DNA from: Mesorhizobium sp. WSM4313 | GTDB taxonomy: Bacteria > Pseudomonadota > Alphaproteobacteria > Rhizobiales > Rhizobiaceae | Reading direction: 5' to 3' | Assembly: GCF_002294725.1 (NCBI RefSeq) | Contig: NZ_NSFT01000008.1 | Span: 212,884-276,883 of the forward strand | Length of the DNA stretch: 64,000 nucleotides | Part shown: positions 45,351 through 55,458 of the stretch, in pieces | Layout of the letters: each line of letters starts with the position of its first letter | Numbering within the stretch: the stretch's first letter is position 1 | The notes under the pieces: generated by a model | Told to the model about the DNA's origin: nothing | Databases searched by the model: none | What the model saw: the letters and a program-made list of their open reading frames with translations, nothing else | Position numbers and translations under genes: made by a program

Positions 45351-45403
45351 AAAGGCCACCTCGCGGCGGCCTCTTGCCTATCTGCCATCAAGACAAGACG
45401 GCC

Positions 45404-45584
45404 TCAGAACGCTTTGCGAACCTTCTCCTTCACGTCGCCATAAGCCTTCTGCATCTTGCCGGCAATCTTGTCGGCGGCGCCCTCAGCCTGGATCCGCCTG
45501 TTGCCGGTGGCCTTGCCGGCCGTTTGCTTGACTGAGCCCTTCATCTGCTTGGCGATACCGGGCGACCTGATCCCTGTTCACCAT
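45404..45584 (-). pseudogene. CsbD-family gene with single-base frameshift
   Basis: Reads MVNRDQV and then, after removing one C from the CCC at 45564-45566, AGIAKQMKGSVKQTAGKATG, NRRIQAEGAADKIAGKMQKA and YGDVKEKVRKAF. The span of 181 bases is one more than a multiple of three. AGGAG precedes the ATG at 45584. Corrected, it is a full 59-residue CsbD protein, so the break is recent or a sequencing error. Confidence 0.82.
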
Positions 45585-45638
45585 GCGCGCATCTCCTGGG
45601 TCTGGAAGGGAAACTGGACACGAGAACCGCATCCGGGT

Positions 45639-46241
45639 CTGACAACGTGCCGGAAGCACCTGGATATCCCTTTTGAGGAAGGCTTCGTGCGGCTGCGCAC
45701 GCCCGAGACGGCGGCAAACCTCGCCAAGGTGTCGCCGACCGGCCTCGTGCCGGTCTTGAATCACAATGGAAGGATTGTCTGGGAAACGCTTGCCATCCTT
45801 GAATATCTGGCCGATCTCTATCCGGAAAAAAGGCTCTGGCCCACCGATCTCGGCGCCCGTCAACTGGCGCGCTCGGTGGCGACGGAAATGCATTCGGGCT
45901 TCCGCGAGGTCCGCTACGGCTGGCCGATGAACCTGCGCCGGCCGAAATCCCATAAGCCGCTCGATGCCGAGGGCGAGGCGCAGCGGGCGAGGATCGAAGC
46001 GATCTGGCGCCAGTGCCGCGAGCAATATGGCGAGGGCGGGCCGTTCCTGTTCGGCCATTTCACCGCGGCCGATGCCATGTATGCGCCGGTGGTGACGCGC
46101 TTCGACACCTATGGCGGCGAACTGGCGCCCGTCACCCGCGCCTATGTCGACGCGGTCTTGGCGACGCCCGCGATGCGGCACTGGTATGCGGAAGCCGCCA
46201 GGGAGCCTTGGCCGGAGCCCGGGCCGCACGAACAGGATTGA
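45639..46241 (+). pseudogene. Glutathione S-transferase, 5' end disrupted
   Basis: About 200 codons of a GST: RKHLDIPFEEGFVRLRTPET, AANLAKVSPTGLVPVLNHNG, ETLAILEYLADLYPEKRLWP and a complete helical C-terminal domain. The normal N-terminal strand with the catalytic Ser motif (SSWSLRPW) is not readable in this frame and no plausible start codon precedes KHLDI. Fragments GNW and NTRTAS can be matched upstream only by changing frame. The 5' end abuts the frameshifted CsbD gene, which is divergent. Confidence 0.65.
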
Positions 46242-46343
46242 GCCCGGGTCGGCTCGGCAATTGCTTCGACTGCTCTGATGGGGTCTTCAAGCCCCGGCGG
46301 CGCGGCCTATGTGAAGGGCGAGCCGGGCTCCTGGAGATTTCTC

Positions 46344-47100
46344 ATGATAACCGCAAATTCACCACTCACGGGCAAAGTCGCGCTCGTCACCGGCGCTTCG
46401 TCCGGCATCGGCGAGGCCACCGCCGCGGTCCTTGCCGCGGTCGGCGCGAAAGTCGCGGTCGCCGCCCGTCGTGCCGATCGCCTCGAAGCATTGGTTGCGC
46501 GCATCGAACGCGGCGATGGCGTCGCGCTCGCCATTGAAGCCGACATCGCCAAGCCCGGCGACATCACCGCGATGGTCGACAAGGTCGTATCCGAATGGGG
46601 ACGGCTCGACATCCTCGTCAACAATGCCGGCGTCATGCTGCTTGCTCCTGCGGCCGAAGCCGATCTAGACGACTGGCGCCAGATGATCGAGCTCAACCTT
46701 ATCGGCCCTGATGGCGACCACCAAGGCGGCGCTGCCGCACCTGAAGGCTTCAAAGGGTCATATCGTCAACGTCTCCTCGGTCGCCGGCCGGGTCGCAAAT
46801 CCCGGCGCCAGCGGCTATGCGGCGACAAAGTTCGGGGTGGTGGCTTTTTCGGAATCGCTGCGCCGCGAGGTCTATGCCGATAAGGTGCGCGTCACCGTCG
46901 TCGAGCCGGGCCTTGTGCGTACCGAACTCGGCGATCATATCACCAACGTGCAATCCAAGGCCGTACTCGAACACCGTCTCGCCACGATGGAAGCGCTGAC
47001 CGCGGAAGACATTGCGAACGCGATTTTCTATGCCGTCAGCCAGCCGCCGAGGGTCAATGTCAACGAGATACTTATCCGTCCGACCGATCAGGAGCGGTGA
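46344..47100 (+). pseudogene. Short-chain dehydrogenase with single-base frameshift
   Basis: A classical SDR: VALVTGASSGIGEATAAVLA, LDILVNNAGVMLLAPAAEAD, then IELNLIGL after removal of one C from the CCC at 46706-46708, and MATTKAALPHLKASKGHIVN, VSSVAGRVANPGASGYAATK (Ser-Tyr-Lys triad). The 757-base span has one extra base. Corrected product about 251 residues, NAD(P)-dependent, substrate unknown. Confidence 0.85.
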
Positions 47101-47108
47101 ACAACAGA

Positions 47109-47147
47109 AAACGCCTCTCGCGCTTGTTATGGCGCGGGAGGCGCTTT
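47109..47147 (+). terminator. Terminator after the SDR gene
   Basis: CGCCTCTCGCGC ... GCGCGGGAGGCG stem followed by CTTTT, 9 bases after the stop. The rest of the interval to 47470 holds nothing recognisable. Confidence 0.8.
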
Positions 47148-47470
47148 TGCCGTCAACCGTTCTCGATTGCTCGTGAATTGCCGACGGCTTGAGTGAAAAC
47201 GGCCCGCCATGAGATTGGTTCCGCAGCCGACGAATTTTTTGTCCTTATTTGCGGATAGCCCCAACGTCCGCCGCGATGTGATAAGAATGCTGCAAGGCCA
47301 GGGATGCGGGCGTCCGCAATTTTAATCCGACGCCATGTTGCTTTGTGCATGGTCATGGCCGAAAGACGCTCTGCCATTTCGGCATCAACCTGCGGGCAGG
47401 AGAAGATTTTGACCGCTAGCTCGAATGAATCATGTGGGCAGGCTTTGCCGAAACCGGTAGGCACACGCTG

Positions 47471-47878
47471 ATGGCCGCCAAACGCGTGCCATCTACGCCG
47501 ATCGCCGCCGATGCGACCATCGCCGATATGGTCGACACCCTCGACAAGCCGATCGAATATGTTCGCCGAGTGCTGGAAAGGCTCGAACGCTGCAAGCGCG
47601 CGCATGGCGATGCCCAGGTGCGCGTTGGCGTGCGCGGCCGCGCCGAAGCCCCGAACTATCTGATTGAGTATGTGCGGGAAGACGCCAAGACCCGTCAACG
47701 CACCAGCTATCAGGATGCCGCCTACAGCGGCAGCACGCATCGTGAGCTGGCGCCGCACCACATTGAGGACGCCAGGAACTGGTCGCCCGAGGAAATGAAC
47801 ATCACGGCGGTCTCGGCGCTGATCGGCCGCTTGCGCAATCCGAATGCGCCATCATCGCGCTTTTCTGACGAGGACTGA
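47471..47878 (+). CDS. Conserved hypothetical protein
   Basis: A 135-residue soluble protein (MAAKRVPSTPIAADATIADM ... IEYVRRVLERLERCKRAHGD ... AVSALIGRLRNPNAPSSRF). Charged and helical in the middle, no export signal. The following small gene starts one base after its stop, so they form an operon. No domain recognised. Confidence 0.6.
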   Translation: MAAKRVPSTPIAADATIADMVDTLDKPIEYVRRVLERLERCKRAHGDAQVRVGVRGRAEAPNYLIEYVREDAKTRQRTSYQDAAYSGSTHRELAPHHIEDARNWSPEEMNITAVSALIGRLRNPNAPSSRFSDED

Positions 47879-47879
47879 C

Positions 47880-48038
47880 ATGGCCATAAAATTCTCCGCC
47901 AAGGACCAGCCGGCAGCTCCGCCCGCCGCGGCCAAGCCAGCCAAGCCGGCGGCAAAGCCGGATGCGCCCGCAGAGGTTGCGACTGATCTGTTCAAGTCGC
48001 CGGCCGAAGCGCCGGCGCGCAAGACCAGGAAGAAGTAG
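47880..48038 (+). CDS. Small alanine/proline/lysine-rich protein
   Basis: A 52-residue low-complexity protein (PAAPPAAAKPAKPAAKPDAP) with a basic end (RKTRKK), similar in style to the small basic protein at 1266. Coupled to the upstream gene by a 1-base gap. Probably disordered; function unknown. Confidence 0.55.
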   Translation: MAIKFSAKDQPAAPPAAAKPAKPAAKPDAPAEVATDLFKSPAEAPARKTRKK

Positions 48039-48043
48039 CGCCC

Positions 48044-48421
48044 TTGCCGCAGGACGGCGGTCGCACAGCCGGGCCGCTCGGCCTGCTAGGTCAGTCCTCT
48101 GTGTCTGTTGACGAGGATGGCGGTGCGGTCGCCGTCTTCGACTGTCAGAGCTGCGGCGCCTGCTGCTCCTACTCGGCGGACTGGCCGCGTTTTTCGACCG
48201 AGGAGGATGAGCAGCTCGACCGCATCCCGGCCGAGTTGGTAGCGGCCGACCAGTCCGGCATGCGTTGCGAGGGCGGCCGATGCTCGGCGCTCACCGGCGA
48301 GGTGGGCAAGCACACGGCCTGCGGCATTTACGAGCTGCGCCCCGACGTCTGCCGCGCCTGCATGCCCGGCGGCGGCGACTGCCTGATGGCGAGGGCGGCG
48401 CACGGGCTGGCGGTGAGCTAG
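48044..48421 (+). CDS. YkgJ-type cysteine-cluster protein
   Basis: Up to 125 residues with the zinc/iron-chelating cysteine cluster FDCQSCGACCSY, then RCEGGRCSAL, TACGIYELRPDVCRACMPGG and DCLMA. The start is uncertain: TTG 48044 or GTG 48101; no ATG fits. The cluster family may bind Fe-S or zinc. It closely follows the two small genes and may be cotranscribed. Confidence 0.75.
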   Translation: MPQDGGRTAGPLGLLGQSSVSVDEDGGAVAVFDCQSCGACCSYSADWPRFSTEEDEQLDRIPAELVAADQSGMRCEGGRCSALTGEVGKHTACGIYELRPDVCRACMPGGGDCLMARAAHGLAVS

Positions 48422-48522
48422 TTTCCTTACCCCCGCATCGCGGGGGCGAGGAAAAGCGCCCCGCTTGCCCTGTTGCGCGCCTCCCGGTACCTTCTCGCCG
48501 GGCAGGGCAGCGGAGGAAATCC

Positions 48523-49134
48523 ATGAGCATTGAATTTCTGTTGACGTCGTTGATCATCGTGGCTTCGCCCGGCACCGGCGTCATTTACACGCTTGGCGCC
48601 GGCCTCTCGCGCGGCGCGCGCGCCTCAATTATCGCGGCCTTCGCCTGCACGCTTGGCATCATCCCGCATATGGCGGCCGCCATCACCGGCCTGGCCGCAG
48701 TGCTGCACACAAGCGCCGTCGCCTTCGAGACGCTGAAATATCTCGGTGTCGCCTATCTGCTCTACATGGCCTGGAACACATTGAAGGAAAAAGGCGGCCT
48801 CAGCATCGACGAGGACGCCGCGCCGCGCTCGACCGCCAGAACGATCACCTCGGGCATCCTGATCAACATCCTGAACCCGAAACTGTCGATCTTCTTCTTT
48901 GCCTTCCTGCCGCAATTCGTCAGCACCACCGAGCCGCACGCGCTGTCCAAGATGCTGGAGCTCTCCGGCGTCTTCATGCTGATGACGTTCATCGTCTTCG
49001 CCATCTACGGCGTCTTCGCGGCATCGGTGCGCAGCCACATCGTGTCGCGGCCGAAGGTGTTGACATGGATGCGCCGCAGCTTTGCCGCCGCCTTCGTCAT
49101 GCTCGGCGCCAAGCTGGCGCTGGCCGATCGGTAG
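48523..49134 (+). CDS. LysE/RhtB-family exporter
   Basis: A 203-residue inner-membrane exporter: FLLTSLIIVASPGTGVIYTL (family P-G-x-G motif), GLSRGARASIIAAFACTLGI, KYLGVAYLLYMAWNTLKEKG and SGILINILNPKLSIFFFAFL. Family members export amino acids such as lysine, homoserine or threonine. CGGAGG precedes the ATG at 48523. Confidence 0.92.
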   Translation: MSIEFLLTSLIIVASPGTGVIYTLGAGLSRGARASIIAAFACTLGIIPHMAAAITGLAAVLHTSAVAFETLKYLGVAYLLYMAWNTLKEKGGLSIDEDAAPRSTARTITSGILINILNPKLSIFFFAFLPQFVSTTEPHALSKMLELSGVFMLMTFIVFAIYGVFAASVRSHIVSRPKVLTWMRRSFAAAFVMLGAKLALADR

Positions 49135-49255
49135 CCCTTCAGCGCCAGCCCTCTACATAGCCCATGGTCGCCTCGGGGGAGCTTTGGGCTGATGGGGCTC
49201 GAGAGATTCAGAAATCCGGATAAGGCCGGAAATCCGAGTAAGAAAGGCGGTCGCA

Positions 49256-49655
49256 ATGACGCTTGAATGCATCAATCCCCACGATCTGCCCAAGCCTGAC
49301 ACATACAGCCAAGTCGTCGTGGCGAAGGGCACCAGGCTGATATTTATCGCCGGCCAGGAACCTGAAGACCTGAACGGCAAGCTTGTCGGCGAGGGCGATT
49401 TCACGGCTCAAACGCGCCAGGGTATTCGCCAATCTCGGTCGGGCTATTGCCGCCGCAGGCGCCCGTCCCAACGACGTGGCGAAGATCATGATCTACGTCG
49501 TCGGCTACCGGCTCGATGACCATTACCCGATCATCGATGCCGCCCGCGTGGCTCTGTTCGGGGACCACAAGCCGGCCAACGTCGTGTTGGGAGTGGCCAG
49601 CCTGTCGCCTGGATATCTGATCGAGGTCGATGCGGTTGCGGTGGTCGACGCCTAG
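49256..49655 (+). pseudogene. RidA/YjgF-family gene with single-base frameshift
   Basis: Reads MTLECINPHDLPKPDTYSQV to GEGDFTAQTRQ and, after removing one G from the GGG at 49420-49422, VFANLGRAIAAAGARPNDVA through VVLGVASLSPGYLIEVDAVA. The span of 400 bases has one extra base. RidA proteins hydrolyse reactive imines/enamines. Its stop overlaps the convergent SnoaL-like gene by 4 bases. Confidence 0.85.
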
Positions 49656-50038
49656 CCTTTCACATAGCCCATCGCCTCGACGATTTGCCCATCGGCGACA
49701 CGCATCAGGTTGACGCCGCGCAGCGACCTGCCGTCGGCCATCCAGAAGCGCCAGCGGATCGTGGCGCGGTCGCCGGCGACGAACGTCTCTTCGATGTCGA
49801 AGCGGGTACCGGGTCCGGTGGCGATCGCCAACCACAATTCGACGCAAGCCGCCTTGCCGGTGCGGCGGGCGCCGTCGGGCGCCGGCGTGGTGTTCTCGAT
49901 CACGCAGTCCTGCGCCACAAGTTCGTCCAGTGCCGAAGGGTCGTGGCGCTGGAAGACGTCGTTGTAGCGCCGCATGATTTCCGCCGTCTCGGCGGAGCGC
50001 TTGGCCGCGGCGATGTCGATGATGTGTTCATGGGTCAT
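49652..50038 (-). CDS. SnoaL-like (NTF2-fold) protein
   Basis: A 128-residue cone-fold protein: AEIMRRYNDVFQRHDPSALD, ELVAQDCVIENTTPAPDGAR and FVAGDRATIRWRFWMADGRS, with LRGVNLMRVADGQIVEAMGY at the end. These are the features of SnoaL-like polyketide cyclase or small-molecule binding proteins. It is cotranscribed with osmC 19 bases upstream. Confidence 0.85.
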   Translation of the reverse strand: MTHEHIIDIAAAKRSAETAEIMRRYNDVFQRHDPSALDELVAQDCVIENTTPAPDGARRTGKAACVELWLAIATGPGTRFDIEETFVAGDRATIRWRFWMADGRSLRGVNLMRVADGQIVEAMGYVKG

Positions 50039-50057
50039 TTGATCTTCTCCTGTCGTT

Positions 50058-50492
50058 TCATTGAGCTGCGAGGCTCGCCTTGAGCGTGATGGTGGCGACG
50101 CCCGCCAGCGCCCGCGAGACGAGACAGGCCGCCTTGGCCTTTTGCGCCAGCCGCTCGAAATCCTCGGCCGATATGCCGGCGATGCGCGCCTGAGTTTCGA
50201 GCTCGATGCGGGTGATCGTCGGCCCGGCCGTGGTCGCGCCGAGATGCACCTTGGCGATGGTGTGGATGCTCTCGGCCGTATGGCCTTCGGCGCCGAGAAT
50301 GGCGGTAAGCGCCATCGAAAAGCAGCCGGCATGGGCGGCCGCAATCAGCTCTTCCGGATTGGTGCCCGGGCCGCTCTCGAAGCGCGACGGGAAGGAATAG
50401 GCGCTTTCGAACACTCCGCTGCCCAGCCGCAGCCGGCCGGATCCTTCCTTGAGTGTTCCTTGCCATTGGGCCGAGGCTTCGCGGATTGTCAT
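50058..50492 (-). CDS. OsmC-family peroxiredoxin
   Basis: A 144-residue OsmC/Ohr fold. The redox pair is Cys in AAHAGCFSMAL and Cys in KAACLVSRAL. Such proteins reduce organic hydroperoxides or chlorinated oxidants. It is second in a leftward run: MDR oxidoreductase, OsmC, SnoaL-like, facing a TetR regulator. Confidence 0.92.
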   Translation of the reverse strand: MTIREASAQWQGTLKEGSGRLRLGSGVFESAYSFPSRFESGPGTNPEELIAAAHAGCFSMALTAILGAEGHTAESIHTIAKVHLGATTAGPTITRIELETQARIAGISAEDFERLAQKAKAACLVSRALAGVATITLKASLAAQ

Positions 50493-50529
50493 GGCTGATC
50501 TCCTTTCTGTTTGCGGGAAAGCATGATGG

Positions 50530-51540
50530 TCACGCGCCGTCGATGACGACCTTGCCGAAGACGTCGCCCAGCTGGAAATGGCGGTAGGCCTCGCGCGCCT
50601 CGGCGAAGGGGAAGACCTTGTCGATGATCGGCTTCAGCCGGTGCGTGGCGACAGCGGCAAGCATTGCCTCCAGCCCGTTGCGGCTGCCGACGAACAGTCG
50701 GCTGATGGTGACGAGGCTGCGCTGATAGACCGCGCCCGGGATCTCGACCGGCTTGCCCTTCTGGTCCTGAACGGTCAGCAGCACGATGCGGCCGTAGAGC
50801 GAACTGGCGATCAGCGACTGCGCGAAGGTGGCAGGGCCACCGGTCTCGACGACCAGATCGATGCCGCCGGTCACCTCGCGCAGCTTCATGCCCCATTCCG
50901 GTGTTTCGGCCGCCGCGATGACGAGGTCAGCGCCGAGTGCCCGCAGCCTGTCGGCCTTCTCGGCGCGCGAGGTGACGGCGGCCACGCGGCAGCCCATGAG
51001 CTTGGCGAACTGCAAGGCAAAGAGCGCAACACCGCCTGAGCCGATCACCAGAACCCATTGTCCGGGCTTCGGAATCTCGGCGCCCGTCAGCGCGCTCCAG
51101 GCGGTCAGCCCGGCGCAGGTGAAGGTCGCTGCTTCCTGCCACGAGAGATGGTCGGGCAGCCGCACCGCCCATTGTTCGTCGAGCAGCGCATATTCTGAGA
51201 GCATGCCGTCCAGCGTGCAGCCGAGCTGATCGACGACGCACGGGTGCATGCGGCCGTCGATCCAGCGCGCGAAGTAGCTGCCGGTCACGCGGTCGCCAAT
51301 GGCAAAGCGGGTCACGCCGTCGCCGGCGGCCGCGACTTCGCCGGCACCGTCGCTCAGCGGCACGATGCCCGCGCGGGGTGCCAGAGGATAAGTGCCGTTG
51401 AGGATCATCGTGTCGCGGCGGTTGAGCGAGGCGGCGCGCACTCGTACCAGGATCTGGTTTGCACCCGGCTTGGGCAGCGCTTCCTTGCGCATGACCAGCC
51501 CCTCGATGTCGCCGAACTCCTCGAGCCGGTAAGTCCGCAT
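50530..51540 (-). CDS. MDR-family oxidoreductase (alcohol dehydrogenase-like)
   Basis: A 336-residue medium-chain reductase: GroES-like N-terminus, Rossmann motif VLVIGSGGVALFALQFAKLM and catalytic-domain end AREAYRHFQLGDVFGKVVID. It lacks the structural four-cysteine zinc loop, pointing to a quinone oxidoreductase-like enzyme. Its promoter carries two copies of a 13-base operator, shared with the divergent TetR gene. Confidence 0.88.
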   Translation of the reverse strand: MRTYRLEEFGDIEGLVMRKEALPKPGANQILVRVRAASLNRRDTMILNGTYPLAPRAGIVPLSDGAGEVAAAGDGVTRFAIGDRVTGSYFARWIDGRMHPCVVDQLGCTLDGMLSEYALLDEQWAVRLPDHLSWQEAATFTCAGLTAWSALTGAEIPKPGQWVLVIGSGGVALFALQFAKLMGCRVAAVTSRAEKADRLRALGADLVIAAAETPEWGMKLREVTGGIDLVVETGGPATFAQSLIASSLYGRIVLLTVQDQKGKPVEIPGAVYQRSLVTISRLFVGSRNGLEAMLAAVATHRLKPIIDKVFPFAEAREAYRHFQLGDVFGKVVIDGA

Positions 51541-51555
51541 TTTTGCCTCTGATAT

Positions 51556-51589
51556 ATGTAGACCGATTTATATATTATGTAGACCGATT
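51556..51589. promoter_or_regulatory. Tandem TetR operators
   Basis: ATGTAGACCGATT occurs at 51556-51568 and again at 51577-51589, 21 bases apart (two helical turns), between the MDR oxidoreductase and TetR starts. TAGACCGAT-type boxes are known for this TetR subgroup. Confidence 0.8.
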
Positions 51590-51654
51590 GTCATATTCGA
51601 GGCAAGCCCTATAATGCGTGCTCCTGACAGAGGTTGACATTTTGAGAGGTCGAC

Positions 51655-52263
51655 GTGGCGACGAACACACGCACCCGCATGATCGAGGCGACGGCGCTGC
51701 TCATCCGCAAGCGCGGCTATCACGGCACGTCGCTGAACGACATTCTAAGCGCCAGCGCAGCACCGCGCGGGTCGCTCTATTTCCATTTCCCGGGCGGCAA
51801 GGACCAACTGGTCATCGAGGTGACGCGCGCCAGTGTCGCCGACGTGACGGAGCGGCTGGGCGCCGCGCTGTTGGAGGAAAGCGATCCCGCCGTTGCCGTC
51901 CACCACATCTACCAGTCGGTCGGACGCATGCTGGAGGAGAACGAATTCTCGCTCGGCTGTCCGGTCGCGCCGGTGGTGCTCGACGCGCCGAACAATGTGC
52001 CGGACCTGGTTGAAATCTGCCGCTCGGCCTTCGAGCAGTGGATCGGACTGCTGCGCCAGGCATTCGTCAGGGCAGGGGTGCCCGAGCGGCGCGCGCAGGC
52101 GCTGGCCCTGCTGGTCGAATCCTCGCTGGAAGGCCTGATGGTGATCGCCCGCGCCACCCGCGACCGCACGCCGCTCGCCGCCGTGGCCGACGAGGTTGCG
52201 GCGCTGGTCGAGCAGGCGGTGCTGGCTGGCAAGGCGGCACGGCAAGCGGAGAGTGCCGCCTGA
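51655..52263 (+). CDS. TetR-family regulator (YxaF/LmrA group)
   Basis: A 202-residue repressor: helix-turn-helix GTSLNDILSASAAPRGSLYF followed by HFPGGKDQLVIEVTR, and the group-specific GCPVAPVVLDAPNNVPDLVE in the ligand domain. GTG start after GAGAGG. It presumably represses the MDR-OsmC-SnoaL run and itself through the tandem boxes, released by a quinone or aromatic effector. Confidence 0.92.
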   Translation: MATNTRTRMIEATALLIRKRGYHGTSLNDILSASAAPRGSLYFHFPGGKDQLVIEVTRASVADVTERLGAALLEESDPAVAVHHIYQSVGRMLEENEFSLGCPVAPVVLDAPNNVPDLVEICRSAFEQWIGLLRQAFVRAGVPERRAQALALLVESSLEGLMVIARATRDRTPLAAVADEVAALVEQAVLAGKAARQAESAA

Positions 52264-52290
52264 GGACTCGGATCTCCAAATGCAAAACAA

Positions 52291-52314
52291 AAAGGGCGCC
52301 TTTCGGCGCCCTTT
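52291..52314. terminator. Bidirectional terminator between tetR and groEL
   Basis: AAAGGGCGCC-TTTC-GGCGCCCTTT with flanking A-rich and T-rich tracts; serves both convergent genes. Confidence 0.9.
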
Positions 52315-52341
52315 CGTATGCATTGGCTTGGTAGCCTGGAT

Positions 52342-53997
<1,656 letters not shown>

Positions 53998-54060
53998 GTT
54001 TTAGCTCCTGGCAGGGGCTCGGGAAGAGCCCGAAGATGAAGATTCAGGTGAGGCCGATGA

Positions 54061-54357
54061 TCAGCCGATGATGCCCATGATGTCGGATTCCTTCATGATC
54101 AGAAGGTCTTCGCCATTGAGCTTGACTTCAGTGCCCGACCACTTGCCGAATAGGATGCGGTCGCCGGCCTTGACGTCCAGCGGCACGAGCTTGCCGCTTT
54201 CGTCGCGGGCACCGGAGCCGACGGCGATGATCTCGCCTTCCTGCGGCTTCTCCTTCGCCGTATCCGGGATGATGATCCCGCCGGCGGTCTTGGATTCGGA
54301 TTCGACCCGGCGAACGACCACGCGGTCATGAAGCGGGCGGAACTTGGACTTTGCCAT
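54061..54357 (-). CDS. groES: Co-chaperonin GroES
   Basis: A 98-residue co-chaperonin: FRPLHDRVVVRRVESESKTA, the mobile loop GGIIIPDTAKEKPQEG and ILFGKWSGTEVKLNGEDLLI. It caps the GroEL ring. The ATG at 54357 follows GAGGAAG and is 66 bases downstream of the CIRCE element. Confidence 0.98.
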   Translation of the reverse strand: MAKSKFRPLHDRVVVRRVESESKTAGGIIIPDTAKEKPQEGEIIAVGSGARDESGKLVPLDVKAGDRILFGKWSGTEVKLNGEDLLIMKESDIMGIIG

Positions 54358-54422
54358 GTTTTCTTCCTCGAATGAGAACGGTGAGAACTGTTCCTCCATC
54401 CGGCGAGGCCGCCGGATATAAG

Positions 54423-54449
54423 TTAGCACTCACCAAAGGCGAGTGCTAA
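54423..54449 (-). promoter_or_regulatory. CIRCE element (HrcA operator)
   Basis: TTAGCACTC-N9-GAGTGCTAA, an exact consensus match, upstream of groES. Indicates heat-shock control by HrcA, which is not encoded in this window. Confidence 0.97.
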
Positions 54450-54585
54450 CGTGGCGCTGAGATAGGCCGCTGGGTTGCCGGAGTCAAGGCGCGCGCAACG
54501 GGGCAGCGGCGCGAAATTTTTCTCGTGCGAGACGCAAGGCCGAAATGCACCGGCCATCGCGAGGCGCCGACGAGCAACCCGCCCG

Positions 54586-55386
54586 TTAGTCCAGGCGCCT
54601 CGGCGAACGCAGCACCAGCAACGGGCAGCGTTCTGCGAGCCCGTATGTGCCGGTCGAGGCCAGCCGGACGTCATCGAAGAAGGTCTGGGCTTCCTTGATC
54701 AGCGCTGCCGCCGGGGCGAAGCTGTAGACGACGGACGAGTTCCGGTAGACGTCGATGGTCCCGATGGTCGGCAGCTCCCACCCGGTTCGAGCCGACAGCT
54801 CCTCGCGGTCGGGAAACATCCTGTCGAATTGTTCGAGGATGCCCCTCACCGGTATCGTGTAATCAGGCGCTCCGCCGATGGCGGTCATTGCCACGCGCCA
54901 TTTGAGTTCATGGAAGGTCGAGACGCCGCCGCTCAGCGCCAGGGCGCGGACATCCTTCGGGTCGTCTGGAGTTCCGGGGAAAGCATAAAGCCTGATGGCG
55001 GCACGGCCGACGGATTTGAGTGAACGCGCAATCGACGCGAACAGCGTGCGTCTGAGGTCAGCGGCGCCGATGACGGAGAGACATCCATCGCCGATCAGCG
55101 CTTCGATGCTCGCGCCGGGAAACGGCAAGTCGAACCAGTCGCCCTGCACCGCCTTGCGCATATCGGTGTCGCCCGGCCAGATGCCGGCAATCATGTCGGG
55201 AGACTCGTCGACCGCCGTCATCGTGGCGCCGAGCCCGGCGAGCTCGGGCGTCACGCCGAGCATGACGACGTGCGATTGCGAAAGCTCGAGCTCACGTTCG
55301 TAGGCCTCGACCACCTGAGCCGGCGGCCGCAGCGGCGAGCCGAGCAACTGCCAGTGCTTGCGAATTGCATTCCAGTGCTCGGTCAT
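54586..55386 (-). CDS. Class I SAM-dependent methyltransferase-like protein
   Basis: A 266-residue protein: VVMLGVTPELAGLGATMTAV (motif I region) and DWFDLPFPGASIEALIGDGC (motif II region), a Rossmann-like methyltransferase core, and a C-terminal extension DVYRNSSVVYSFAPAAALIK. The acidic end of the second strand (TAVDESPDM) is present. It is divergent from an ATP-grasp gene 72 bases away; the two probably act on the same product. Confidence 0.75.
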   Translation of the reverse strand: MTEHWNAIRKHWQLLGSPLRPPAQVVEAYERELELSQSHVVMLGVTPELAGLGATMTAVDESPDMIAGIWPGDTDMRKAVQGDWFDLPFPGASIEALIGDGCLSVIGAADLRRTLFASIARSLKSVGRAAIRLYAFPGTPDDPKDVRALALSGGVSTFHELKWRVAMTAIGGAPDYTIPVRGILEQFDRMFPDREELSARTGWELPTIGTIDVYRNSSVVYSFAPAAALIKEAQTFFDDVRLASTGTYGLAERCPLLVLRSPRRLD

Positions 55387-55458
55387 GCAAACCCTGTATC
55401 GGTTAGGGCATTGTGTTCGTCGCATAATCGAAAGCGCATGATAAGCCAAGTGGGGCGC

